Origin: Coleophoma eucalyptorum
Taxonomy: Eukaryota > Ascomycota > Leotiomycetes > Helotiales > Dermateaceae
Assembly: GCA_026120035.1 (NCBI GenBank)
Contig: JALRME010000010.1
Location: 248,001 to 312,000 of the forward strand
Reading direction: 5' to 3'
DNA length: 64,000 nt
The notes beneath the pieces are model-generated. The model searched no databases, was not told the origin of the DNA, and saw only the letters and a list, made by a program, of their open reading frames with translations. A program made the position numbers and the translations under genes. Each line of letters starts with the position of its first letter. The first letter of the stretch is position 1. Shown here one piece after another: positions 44,644 to 55,930 of this stretch.

Positions 44644-46403
44644 ATGGCGGAGCAGGCTTTGACATCATATCCGTCGTCTTCAAAGGCAGAGAAGGGAAAG
44701 ATGACTTCTGATGATCCAACAACGCCTCCTCTTGTCGAGGTAAATGAAACTGGGCACGTGCAAGAGTTAGAAAGACTCCACAGTCTTTTGTCAATCTGCT
44801 CAGTTGGTATTGTTACTGGAAACACCTGGGCCGCACTTGGAGGCTCAATTGCCGTGGCAATTTATAATGGTGGACCTCCAGGAGTTATATATGAGTTTAT
44901 CGTTGTGAGCATTTTTTATTGGCTTATCGCCGCCTCAATTGCCGAACTTGCGAGCTCTATGCCATCTTCCTCTGGTGTATATCACTGGGCATCAATTACG
45001 CCTGGTCCTAAGTATGGGAGAATTATTGGCTTTTTAGCAGGCTGGACAAACACTTTCGCGTGGATGTGCGCTTCTGGTATAACCTCACTAGGTGCATTTA
45101 TGACTTATCATATCCTTGCTAATATCTTGAAGCTTCGATGGCCTCGATAACTGGGAACATCTGTGTTGCTATGTATGGGGTTATGCATCCTGATTATGTT
45201 CAGCAGCGATGGCATGTTTTCATTGCCTATCTCATATCTACCTGGCTTGCTGCTAGTATTGTGCTCTTCGGCAATCGATGGATTCCTCTTCTTAATAACA
45301 TTGGCCTATTCTTCATCCTTGGAGGAGTGTTCATTACTATTATGGTATGTGCCATTATGCCACATACGAATGGTTCTGGATATGCCACTTCTTCGTTTGT
45401 TTGGTCAGATTGGTCAAACCAAACTGGCTACTCGTCCAATGGCTTTGTATTCCTGGCCGGCATGCTGAATGGAGCCTATGCTGTAGGCACACCGGATTGT
45501 GTCTCTCATCTCTCAGAGGAAGTTCCAAATCCAAGGAAGTTCATTCCTCTGGCCATTGCAGGTAAGGAATTCAGTTACAAAACTGGTTTCTGATACTTAC
45601 TCATGATAGCTCAAATGGCAATTGGTTTCTTCACGGCGCTGTTCTACATGATTGCTATCTTCTATGCGACTACCAATTTGGATGATGTATTGGGTTCTCC
45701 ATACTTTCCGCTTTCACAAATCTATTTTCAGGCAACTTCAACTAAGGCAGGGACAGTAGGGCTCTTATTTGTTATCCTTGTGCCAATCTTCTGCACTTTG
45801 ATTGGCACGTTTATAACCTGCGGAAGGACTCTTTGGACACTAGCCCGCGATGGAGCTGTGCCATTCTCATCTACTCTCAAGATCGTTCCCCAGAGGTTCA
45901 AGATGCCCTTTAACTCTACAGTTGTATGTGCTGTATTTTCGACGATCCTTGGATGCATCTATGTTGGCTCGATTGCTGCCTTTAATGCTTTCGTTGGCTC
46001 GTTTGTCATCCTCTCCACACTCTCATATCTCGCCGCCATCATGCCGTTTATATTCACAAAACGCTTTTCGAATGCAACCTCACCACCAGGACCGTATGTC
46101 AACAGCATGAAACCAGGACCATTCCATATGGGCCACGCAGTTGGGTATACAGTCAATATCATTAGTTGTCTTTACATCATCGTCTTCGTTGTCATCTACT
46201 GTTTCCCATACTCAATGCCCGTGTCGGCCGCGACTATGAACTATTCTTGCCTTATAACGGGGGCTATTATGATCTTTGCTGGGACCTGGTGGGTTGTAGG
46301 CAGTCGAGATTACGTCGGTCCGCAAACTATGGTCGAGGAGAGCTTCCACGAACGTACCATCTCAACTCCCACAGGTCAACAAGTGGAGGGGAAAGTCGCT
46401 TAA
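44644..46403 (+). CDS. APC-superfamily amino acid/GABA/choline-type permease
   Basis: Plasma-membrane transporter of 551 aa. Exons are 44644-45076, 45133-45561 and 45610-46403. Intron 1 (56 bp, GTATAA..CTTGAAG, branch TTGCTAAT) resolves what looks like a frameshift: the frame otherwise stops at 45148-45150. Intron 2 is 48 bp (GTAAGG..GATAG). A hydrophilic N-terminus precedes LLSICSVGIVTGNTWAALGG, then about 12 hydrophobic spans, with the family motif ASIAELASSMPSSSGVYHWA and the loop PDCVSHLSEEVPNPRKFIP. These are hallmarks of the fungal amino-acid/choline transporter (ACT) family that includes UGA4 and HNM1. The substrate cannot be assigned. The start has GCTACGATGG context with A at -3. Confidence 0.88.
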
Positions 46404-46908
46404 TTTAGGCTTTATGGGCCGAAGTATTATATGATAAGAATGGCAAAGGTGTACGATCTCAGCTTTTAGAGATGTATCGAATATGTCAACCTCTCATCAA
46501 AATATTTGTGATATCCTTTCGACACCGAGAGCTGGGGTTTTCATGAAGTATTGGGAATTTTAACATTTCTGCATATATTTAAACATTTTGAGGAGAGTGA
46601 CTGAAAACAAGGAGCACGATCCATCTTGGAGGGCTCCTTACATGATGGAAATCCTTACATGATAGAGACCCTACTACATCTGGCTCACATGATAGACTCT
46701 CGGTCCGAGCCGCCGCTAACGATAAGCAGATTGCTGGAGGCTTCTCGAACGATCGCGTCAGCAGCTTCAGCCTTGCCATAACATTGCGACTTCACCTCTG
46801 CCTGACAAACACACAATTCGCCACGCAAAGGAGACCAAGCAACCATTCTGCTCAGCAAAGCATTGCCCCGATCCCTGGTCTATAAAATTTTACAGCGCTG
46901 CCACCATC
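46404..46908. other. Intergenic region permease / CUZ1
   Basis: About 500 bp of 3' end and promoter. A short direct repeat (CTTACATGATGGAAATC / CTTACATGATAGAGACC) occurs near 46636-46669. No gene. Confidence 0.5.
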
Positions 46909-47841
46909 ATGTCTTCCTCCTCACAACCGCATTCTGACTCGGACGATACATTCGTGAAGATGGACGAGAAAGATCCCACACTCATCGGCGCACACTGTCA
47001 ATACGCCTACTGTAATCAACTTGACTTCCTACCCTTTCGATGCGAATCCTGTCATGGCACGTTCTGTCTAGACCACCGATCAGAAAGCGGACACAAATGC
47101 GCGAACGCTGGCGAGTGGGCGGCAAGGCGGCGCAAAGCCAACCTTGCGACCACCTCACTAGGAGCTGGGAAGATGATGAAGGAAGTTGAACGACCATGTG
47201 CGAGCCCGACATGTAAGACGACAATTGGCACGAGTCTTTCAACGAGTGTACATTGTGGAACCTGCAATCGGGATTACTGCCTGAAACACCGCCTGCGCGA
47301 GGATCATGACTGCAAGAATCTTATACCAATAGGAGCGCGAGTTGGACGATTTGATATGAAGAATGATCAGGTCAAGTCAGCACTGGGCAAGTTGAAAGCT
47401 TGGGGTATTTCTCAAAAAGCCAGTATGGAGAGTCGAGTTCTTCCAAAGCCGAAGCCAACATCTGCAGCAGCCCGGTTGGTTGCAGTCAATACACTTAAGA
47501 AGACGGCCAAAGGTGACGAAAAGATCGCCCCGGAAAAACGGATTTATCTCTTTGTCGAAGCCGAAGCTGCTACGACGACGGCTAAATTCCCGACTGGTTC
47601 TTTTTTCTACTCAAGAGATTGGGTTATCGGCCGGGTTTTGGATGCCGCTGCCAAGAGTTTGCAAGTACAGAATGTAAACAACCAGGGGATGGACGAGAAG
47701 GATAAGCTTAGGGTTTTCCACGTGGAAGGTGGACGACTGTTAGAATTTAGTGAAAAGGTCGGGGATGTGCTTGTAAGCGGTAACAAGATCGTCCTTCTCA
47801 GGGGTGTTGGCCCTGCTATTCCCGATCTTATTCAGGTGTAA
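46909..47841 (+). CDS. CUZ1: CUZ1/ZFAND1-like AN1 zinc finger protein
   Basis: Single exon of 310 aa. Two AN1 fingers occupy residues ~29-64 (HCQYAYCNQLDFLPFRCESC, then DHRSESGHKC) and ~96-136 (CASPTCKTTI, CGTCNRDYCLKHRLREDHDC). After a basic linker the C-terminal ~100 residues (KRIYLFVEAEAATTTAKFPT, FFYSRDWVIGRVLDAAAKSL, VSGNKIVLLRG) form the ubiquitin-like domain. In yeast Cuz1 joins Cdc48 and the proteasome and protects against arsenite; human ZFAND1 clears arsenite stress granules. Domain order and length fit this family. The cytosolic/nuclear role here is inferred from those homologues. Confidence 0.93.
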   Translation: MSSSSQPHSDSDDTFVKMDEKDPTLIGAHCQYAYCNQLDFLPFRCESCHGTFCLDHRSESGHKCANAGEWAARRRKANLATTSLGAGKMMKEVERPCASPTCKTTIGTSLSTSVHCGTCNRDYCLKHRLREDHDCKNLIPIGARVGRFDMKNDQVKSALGKLKAWGISQKASMESRVLPKPKPTSAAARLVAVNTLKKTAKGDEKIAPEKRIYLFVEAEAATTTAKFPTGSFFYSRDWVIGRVLDAAAKSLQVQNVNNQGMDEKDKLRVFHVEGGRLLEFSEKVGDVLVSGNKIVLLRGVGPAIPDLIQV

Positions 47842-48609
47842 TGGGTTGTTCTTCTGGGAAACCAAGGCAGGTCACAAACAACGGGTTGACAAACACTCAA
47901 TGATTCTGGTACGCTAGATGAGAATACTACCTCCACCACCACAGAGGACGGGATCTCAGAAATGACATTCACCGTTCTCACTCCTGCCTTCTAAGGGGCG
48001 CGAGGGAGGTTGACCAAGAGGGATGAACCGAATCTCAAGAAAGGTGTGGCTATCTTGAGGATTGTGGGAGTGATTGATCTGGATCACATGGAGTGCGACT
48101 TATAACCATGATTTCTTGCAAAGCGGTGGAGGCATAGACATGTACATTTTATAATAGCTGAAAAAACACTAGAAACCAAGATACATAGTTGCTCGACGCT
48201 GTGTTAGTGAATAAGGAATAATGATTCGTGCCTTTATTTTTATCATCAATATCGGCTCAGAAGATGCTGCAAAGTCATGCGGCCGCATTTAGGTCTTGGC
48301 ATAATTCGCGTCTCCCAAACCGAGCGCGTCTTCCATTATTGCAAATCAAAGTGTAGCTTCACAAATACGCACGATGAAGTGAAAGTCGTTGCGAGGCCTG
48401 CGCGAATCCACCAATGTAGATACGTCAGTCGCTGTGATTTGATGTGCCGCTTTGAAATCCTTGGTTCTATCATTCTATTCCTCCAAGTTTTGGTTGACAA
48501 GGTCCAACACCGAGAAGAAGCGGTGCAACCTCAAGACACAGCGTACGACCTACAAGCTCTCTTGGTTGACCAAATTGCTGATGAGTGCCAGTGCCAGTAC
48601 TCTACCAAG
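47842..48609. other. Intergenic region CUZ1 / GCP4
   Basis: No supported gene. The reading frame of GCP4 is open upstream to an ATG at 48277, but the translation there lacks family features, so I treat it as leader. Confidence 0.5.
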
Positions 48610-50913
48610 ATGCTCCACGAAATTCTCCTCTCCCTCTCCGGACACCCCTCCCCACTCCTCACAGCCGACCATTCATCTCCGACCTCAATTCTCTCCCCTC
48701 CAGAGAAAGCTCTCCTCTCCTCAATCGCCCACCTGAGCAACCTGCACTGCAAGCTTCTTGACTACACAGCTAAAATTGCATCGACTCATCCGTCCAGCAT
48801 CTGTCAAGCTGTGGCCACAGGCGTAAAATCCACACATCTCGCTCAATTCCAGCGAAAAGTTCTTGAGGTTGAGGATGGGATACTACGGAAAGATGCTGGG
48901 AGTGTTGGCGCATACAACATTGTGCCTCTGACGGCTATTGTAGGAGAATTCTCGGACTGGACTCGTAGGATGGAATGGCTCCTGGAGATTGTGGAATTAA
49001 TGATGCAGAAGACTGGAGGCAGAAACTGTACCGGTGCCATGACCATTAACAGATTGCGTGATGCAGTACAGACCGGCTATGTAGATATCGAAGGTGCAGC
49101 TCTCAGTTTAGTCAAGGTAGCAGAGACTGCTTGGCTTAAGCAAGTCTCTGCTTGGATCTTGTATGGCCGCCTGCCAACTTTTGGCAGAGAAGACTTCTTT
49201 ATAGCCCAGAAAGATGTTGACAATGGCCAGGCAAGCACTTCGAGGTTTTCAAGCAGTACATGGCTGACAGATATCTAGGAGTATGTGAGCAACCGTGACT
49301 TGCTACCCGCATTCGTGACAGGACCAACAGCTGCCTCACTTTTGTTCATTGGACGCTCCCTCAACCATATCCGAGTTAAGGGCATATCTACTACCACCTC
49401 TCCAGAATTGGATCTTTTATCATCTCACCTCAAGCAATTATCTACATTAACATTTCCTTTAAACGCAGCCAACTTCTCTCGTGTCATCGCATCCATCCGG
49501 CTTTCTCTGTCACAGACCACGCTCCAGGAATTATTGCCATTGTCAAAGGTGGTTGAGACTCTGACACTTTTACGAGAGTTTTTCTTGCTTGGTAGAGGAG
49601 AATTTGCTATTGCCCTGATCTCGGAGGCCGATGAGAAAATCAGGTCTCGTTGGCGAAGAACAGACAATTTGGGCTATGATAAACGCGACGGCATAGGAAA
49701 CATAGTTGTCAAAGAGGGCGAGGTCTCTGCAATACTGGCACGAACTTGGGCTGCAATGGGTTCTTTACCAAGCCAAAACGAAGACCAGGACGAAGATGAT
49801 TTACTCGAACTCGCCCGAGACCTTGTGCAGCTTGTTATCACCAAGAGTAACACGACTCCTTTTCATAACAGCTTGTCCTCGGCGCCAGTCGCGCTCAAAA
49901 TTGCGGCCACACCTTTTCGGAACCTTCTACTCTCAGTACCAGTGGTTTTGACCATGAGAATACCATCTCCACTAGATTTATTCCTTACAGCTATGGATTT
50001 GCAGACTTACTCCAGCATAAATGCATATTTGCTTTCAATTCATCGAGCCCATCTCCGCTTAACAGATCTTTGGAAGATCACTGCTCTACGTAGAGACCAC
50101 CCAGCACCTCCAGCACCTCCATACGGCAGTTCAACGGTGGGCAGAAGTAAAGTCCGTACTCAACGACACCGTGCGAATGAGCGTGGTGCTGCAATGCGCA
50201 GTGTATGGGCTACAAGCAGTGCGGCAATATTCTTTTTGGGCGAGACAGAATCATATTTTCAAGGTGAAGTAGTAGAAGGGACCTGGAGTGGATTTCAAAA
50301 ATGGTTGAATGGTGGATCCTCCCGACCAGCTTCCCCCGGGAGCGATGAAGACGATGAAGACATATGGATGAAGGCTGGGAAAGGGTCGACTACCAATGCA
50401 GGAATCAATCATACGCAGGACCCACAAACTCTTGCGGATGCGCATCGCAGATATCTCCTTGCACTGGCAACCAGCCTTCTCCTTACAGCGTCGTCGTTCA
50501 CAGAACCACTATATCATCTACTACAACAAGTCGATCACCTAGTAGCATTAGTTCACCGCATTCATTCCATCTGGCAGTCTCTAGATCTAGAAGAAGATCA
50601 GGGGGTTGTTGATGCCTTCTCGGATTTCCACAAAGAAGAAAAGGACGTGAAAGAACAACTTAAAGTTGTAGCTGATCGAGTAAAAGTAGCCATCGAGGAG
50701 CTCGTCAAAAGCCTTCGAGATATTGACCAAGAAAAGGAAGGTTGGATCGATGGCTTCCAGGAACTGGTTCTTGAGGATGAAGCTGCTTATGTACCAGCAA
50801 AGATTGGCAGGGTGGATCGATTGTTGATGAAACTGGATTTTGGTAGCTGGTTTGATAGCCGCCGTGAGGATGATCGTGATCTGTTGGGAGACAGCGAGGG
50901 TGATTTTGATTGA
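48610..50913 (+). CDS. GCP4: Gamma-tubulin complex component 4 (GCP4), with a GC-AG intron
   Basis: Member of the Spc97/Spc98 family; GCP4 helps assemble the gamma-tubulin ring that nucleates microtubules at spindle pole bodies. It starts MLHEILLSLSGHPSPLL, the typical GCP4 beginning. Exons 48610-49230 and 49279-50913 give 751 aa. The 48-bp intron begins CAG|GCAAGC instead of GT, has branch GGCTGAC and ends ATCTAG; unspliced, it puts an in-frame TAG at 49276. Joined, the frame reads through as DNGQ|EYVSNRDLLPAFVTG. Family segments include LTAIVGEFSDWTRRMEWLLE, AWLKQVSAWILYGRL, ASLLFIGRSLNHIRVKG and, near the end, LVALVHRIHSIWQSLDLEED. The ATG at 48277 would add 111 uncharacteristic residues. 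Confidence 0.9.
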
Positions 50914-52385
50914 TGCTTGTGACACATGGCTACTAAGGAGGTGTGGAGGGATGATACCCAATTGGCGTTTTGGCAGTCTTTGCATTTTACAAAGTTAGCA
51001 TCAACCATGAATCTATCTCTATGAAGAAAAATGATATTGCATTTGCTTCCATTTCACATATGACCAAGAGAGTGGCCATCTCGAAGCTCGAACTGCTCGG
51101 CCGACGAGATCCACCTTGGCACAAGCGCGGTAAGCTTATAGGACCCTGTTACTATATTCGTCTTCGCTGCAAGCCTTCGTCTCCATCATTCTGACGCACA
51201 GGAGCAAAATTCCCTTACCTCTCCTATTCGACAAGCGGAATGATGTAAGCTGCGCAACTCGCAGTAGCGCGATGCGGAGTATCACAATACTGTGCGTTGT
51301 GCCGTAAATATAGCACAGCCTTAACACTTGGTGGAGCTCTTCAAATTTGAGATATGGCCCGGGTAACTACATCCTTTAAATTCTAGTGCCATGCAAGGCG
51401 AAGAAGGTGGGATGAACAATAAATCGACGGGACTCTTTAATAGAATTAGATTACAAGCAAATGAATATCTTTGCTTCTGGTAGGGGGGATTGCGAGTTGT
51501 AATACTTTGTACTTTCGTCAATTGAGTGCTGGCCCGACGGGAACAGCTCGCTAAGCGACCTGACAGGACATGATTAATACCAGCCGACGACAAGGCAACA
51601 GCACAACTTACTCTCTTCAGCACAATCCTTCCCGAGGCAACTTTCCGTAGAGGTCTCACAAATCATAAAGCACTCAGAATAGCTTCACTCCTTCCTCGCA
51701 CCGCATCAACCTGTTGAACACTATATCAGCCCACACACCTAACCCCGCCTCGAAGAAATCAGCCCTGGGGATCCATCCCCGAAGTGGCGAAGTAAGCTTG
51801 TCATGGCCGTCAGCCCGCTTATCAACCACCCAATCCCATCAGCACCAACGAGATATATTCTTCGAGGACGAGCGGACGTAGTTCAGGCCAGTGAGAGTTC
51901 AAGCAGGCATGTAAGCGCGGGTACCTTAGTCTCTCTCGCGCGACCCAGGCCGGACGAGAAGGGCTGCGATTTGCTGGCATGCGATATTCTTGACATGATA
52001 TTAGTGTACACCCGCACCAGTCCTTCGGGAGCAGAGGGCGAGCTGGTGCTCTTGCTTCTTCACAGCCTCGTTCTCCGAGATATCTTTGTGCTCATCTAGT
52101 GTGCGGCACGACTGATAAGCTTCACGTTCACTTTTAGTACCGCTTCGCCGGCAAGCCTTGCTGGCCTTCTGTTGGTGGCTTAGGGAGACTCGGGGGGAGA
52201 TGGGGTTATATAGATTTAGCCATGTCACTTGTCCAGAGATCTTTGTGAGGTTTGTTTGGTGCATGTCCATGAATTTTGTTTTCCATTTTAGAGACCTTGG
52301 AATTTCCTTTTTGTTCTTCTCGTCGTCGGAAGTTGCGTTTTGTGCATGACTTCACCATTAGTTGAAGTTCACATAGCCAGACACA
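50914..52385. other. Intergenic region, ~1.5 kb
   Basis: No supported gene. Short ORFs on both strands without domains. The right end is the promoter of the surface protein gene. Confidence 0.55.
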
Positions 52386-54027
52386 ATGGACTCCCGATCT
52401 TTCTGCCTGTCTTCTCTAACCCTCCGTCTCCTCCTCCTCTTCTCTCTCATATTCACCACAACAACAGCCCTTCCCTGGCCCGGACCCGAAGCCACATCGA
52501 CCTACCTAGCCGACTTATGGTCACCGCAACCAACAGGCAGCTCATCGGTCCTAACTGGGGTCCTCAAGAGTTCCGTCCCCATAGGAGTCTGTGGATGGAT
52601 CGGTGCCGAATTCGCCAGCCCAGTAGTATGTGGCACCGGGTCTTCGTGCATTCATGATACCGCTCATGCGGTTGTTGGATGTTGTGCTACTGCTGGGTCG
52701 TGTACTAGTGGTGTTTACACCACTTGCGTCGACTACAATAGTGTAGATCCTGGGACGCTGGGACAGCAGGGAGTTCTGTCTTGGTATGTATAGCTTATTT
52801 CATTGTTCTGAGATTGGCTTTACTAACTGATGATTTTAAATAGCACGGGAAGCTCGGTCTGCAATCAGAATACGTATATGGGTGGTTATAATCAGTTTCA
52901 GTGTGGTGGTGCTTCGAGTTCGGCCGCTTCAGTTGCTACGACGTACAGTGGCCAGCCTTCAGATTTCTTGTTGCAAGTTGTTTATACAGGGGTTCTATTT
53001 GATCAAGAGAGTACGAGTTCATCTTCTACTCGCACTTCATCCTCCATCTCATCGACGGTATCACCATCAGAATCTTCCATGGTTTCTAATTCAACCGGTA
53101 TACCTACAAAGAGCGCAAGTAGTCAAGAAGCAGCCCGTCGGGTTAACAACATAGTGATTGGAAGTGTTATTGGGGGAATCTCCGGCCTGTTTGCCCTCGC
53201 AGGGATTTTGTACTTCGGTATTGGGAGATACTTCTACCGGAATAGAAGACAAGATCCAGAGCAAAACCAAGGTGCAGAGTCTTCCGAAAGGCATGTAAAC
53301 CCCCAAGTGTTAGCCTTGGGATACAGCTAACCCTGAGTCCAGCAAGCACGACTCAACTCACTCTGACCCGGAAGACACTAATGATCGAGCCGGTACCTTT
53401 GTGATGCCAATGGAAATGAGCGGTGGTGTGAACCCACCACATCCAGGTGTCCACCCAACAGCCTACCGCACAATTCCCAACACAACACGCCTCAACACCA
53501 ACATAGCACGAAGCGACAGTCCACCTCAGGAATCAACACCGCTCTTCTCTGAAATCGATGAGTTCTCACGGAGTTGGAATGAAGCTATACAACTCACAGA
53601 GGCATCAAGTCACACGAGTTCTCATGATCCTGTCATCCAGCGCGATCCTCCACCTCGGACTGGCAGCACAGACACTCTGCATAGGCCAAATACAGCCCCA
53701 GTGAGTAAATCAGTGGGTCTTCGTGGAGGTGACGGTGGTAGTCCACGATCTCCCGGACGTAGTCGTTGGATCAGAGCACCGGCAAGTCGAGAGAACATTC
53801 GTCGAGAGGGATGGAGCCCTGCACCTTTGCAAACTAAAACCCCTCCACCACCACCACGAGATCCAAGGCGTTTGAGCAATCAGGAGTCTCGGAGGCCGTC
53901 GAGATACCACCTTATAGTTATACCTCCGCCTTCTGAGAATTCTAGTGGCGGGGAATCGGACTATGATGAGGTCCCAATTTTGGACTCGCCGACCAGGTTG
54001 ATGAGGGATATTGGAAGAGCGTATTGA
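52386..54027 (+). CDS. Single-pass membrane surface protein, Ser/Thr-rich
   Basis: Predicted 509 aa from exons 52386-52783, 52844-53294 and 53347-54027. Intron 1 (60 bp) has a perfect TACTAAC branch point. Intron 2 (GTAAAC..GCAAG, 52 bp) is my best choice; a GC donor four bases upstream with a CAG acceptor at 53342 also keeps frame. An N-terminal signal peptide (LTLRLLLLFSLIFTTTTALP) precedes a ~100-residue cysteine-rich ectodomain (GVCGWIGAE, CCATAGSCTSGVYTTC, CNQNTYMG). A Ser/Thr-rich stalk (STSSSSTRTSSSISSTVS) and one membrane span (IVIGSVIGGISGLFALAGIL) follow. The cytoplasmic tail of ~240 residues is Pro/Ser/Arg-rich with PPPPPRDPRR. The architecture resembles fungal wall-stress-sensor or WSC/MID2-like proteins, but I cannot assign a family. 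Confidence 0.82.
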
Positions 54028-55138
54028 ATTTCTAATTGTGGCGCATAGATTAGGGAGTTGGGTTTATGATCGACTTCGGACTAGGAAAGGATGGTGCTCA
54101 AGGCGTTCCTCGAGAATATACCCCTTTGTACTCTTTGTATTTAATAATTACCATCGTTAACCTTTGAATTGTCGATACCATCGCTGCTGAGATTCTGAAA
54201 AGCCATTTCTGACCTGGAGTTGCACTTCCTTGACCATATCCTAGCCGAGTGTCAAGTTTCGAAGGGTCGAGGTTGCATACTCAATCCAGTGGTAGGCTCA
54301 AGACTTCAGTTGCAGGACTAGCCTTGAAAAGGTAAAATTCCCTCCCATAACCTTCCGTTCCATAAATCAGTAGCTTCGCAGGCTCATATTAGTTGAGTAA
54401 TCTGGAATTTAAGAACAACATCCAAGGTAATGGTGAGGGTTCTTCTACCATTACCCCTCGCCTAGTCCTCGTAAACTATACGAGTAATCCTCTTCCATAC
54501 TAGAAAATTGATCCAATCAATTCCCATAAAGCTTTGAATACGATGCATATTTCAATGCTAGAAGACTTGATTTCAAACTTGTGCTGTGAATAATGCGCCA
54601 AACTCTACGTTCGCAGTCCATTTCTGGCCGCATAGTATCGCAACAGGGAAAGTGCCTGTCTCCACAGACGTCGCTTATCTTCACAATCTCAACTCTATGC
54701 GAGTCCGCATTCGTTTGCGTCGACGGTATGATTGTGAAGCTAATCTGCAGGATTGATACCGTGTTTTATTGAGTTCAATATTATGCACTCGCTAAGGTGT
54801 CTTTGGATTCTGTTGGAGGACAGCTTTTGAGTGGTTCGGTCTGGTGGATGTGATTCGATATGAACGGGAAGATAGCGATCCTAGTGAGGTGTACCTTGGT
54901 GTTGTTCCCGGGCTGCTTGGGAAATTAGCGATGAGGTCCATGCCTTGTTTACTTCATGCTATGCGATCAGGTTTCGGCAGCAAATTGCGGTGAATGCTGA
55001 TGTTTGTTTCGTAGTGAGGGATGACAAGGAGAATCTTTCGTAATTGTGCACCACGAAAGATGAAAAAAAAAGCTTTCGTATTGGAAATTAAGAAATGAAT
55101 TATACATTTAATGTCAAATTATTGACATTGGGAATCGT
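54028..55138. other. Convergent spacer, 1.1 kb
   Basis: Between the 3' ends of the surface protein gene (+) and the 2EXR gene (-). No ORF of note and no repeat seen. An A-rich run at 55063-55071 lies near the 2EXR stop. Confidence 0.6.
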
Positions 55139-55930
55139 TTATGAGATGCGCAGATTTGACATACCGTCCATATCAGGAATTGCATCTGTACTCTGTCTCC
55201 TTGGTGTTTTCGACCTGATTCTCACCGTTGGGAGTGAACACTGAACACAGTGCTTGCCGATTTCCCGGGACACTTCTTCCAGTATCATTTGCTCCTTCAC
55301 GAACGCCTGTCTGAAATCAACCCACATCCTCAATAGGTCCTCTGGATCTTCTCTTGGCGCTGCAAAGATAACATCATCCTGCTTTCCAACCTTGGGCCTT
55401 CCTCGCTCACATAAAACTAAGAACATCTCTTTAAGTATCGGGAAATCTCTGATGAGTGCCGCTTTGTTGTATGATTCCCATGGTCGTTTGACTTCGACAT
55501 CAACATGATCCAACGCTAAATATCTTACTTCATCTAATACCCTCGGATCTGTAAGGTAGCTTCTGAAGTCTCTCAGCGTGTCATCGTATCCCATTAGCCT
55601 GTGCCGGGGCAGATAGAGCGTGTCTCGATATGGGTTAAAATAAATTTTGGACGGACTCGATTTCGTGCCGAAAGCAAGTTGGTAAAATCTTAAGGCCTCG
55701 GCTCGTGATTCTCTGGTCGTAGATAGTAGTACAGGTAGTGGGGTGTTCGAGACACAACGGTCATACTCGCTTTGATAGCGTATAGTGACGATGCGTGCTG
55801 CACAGGCAAATTGCCAGACCTTGATTCTGATCTCTGGCGCCAAGTCTGAGAAGCGTTCGAAGAAGTTGACGGTTGGGGCCGTGTAAGACATTGTGGAGAT
55901 GTCTGATGTTGGTGTTGGTAGGTTGAACAT
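55139..55930 (-). CDS. 2EXR-domain protein
   Basis: Predicted 263 aa from the ATG at 55930 (MFNLPTPTSDISTMSYTAPT); the frame is open a little further upstream but without an ATG. Residues ~20-150 show the 2EXR pattern common in filamentous ascomycetes: FFERFSDLAPEIRIKVWQFA, then RIVTIRYQ, VLLSTTRESRAEALRFYQLA and KIYFNPYRDTLYLPRH. These are F-box-like proteins of unknown role, expanded in Leotiomycetes and Sordariomycetes. The remainder is helical and polar with a short basic tail. No catalytic motif is visible. Confidence 0.85.
   Translation of the reverse strand: MFNLPTPTSDISTMSYTAPTVNFFERFSDLAPEIRIKVWQFACAARIVTIRYQSEYDRCVSNTPLPVLLSTTRESRAEALRFYQLAFGTKSSPSKIYFNPYRDTLYLPRHRLMGYDDTLRDFRSYLTDPRVLDEVRYLALDHVDVEVKRPWESYNKAALIRDFPILKEMFLVLCERGRPKVGKQDDVIFAAPREDPEDLLRMWVDFRQAFVKEQMILEEVSREIGKHCVQCSLPTVRIRSKTPRRQSTDAIPDMDGMSNLRIS

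Noticed and set aside
48277..48609. Upstream in-frame ATG for GCP4
   Set aside because: It would add 111 residues unlike any GCP4 N-terminus, while MLHEILLSLSGHPSPL is the expected start.
49270..49284. GCP4 as a pseudogene or two genes because of the in-frame TAG at 49276
   Set aside because: A 48-bp GC-AG intron with a good branch point removes the stop, and both halves match one Spc97/98-type protein in the same frame.
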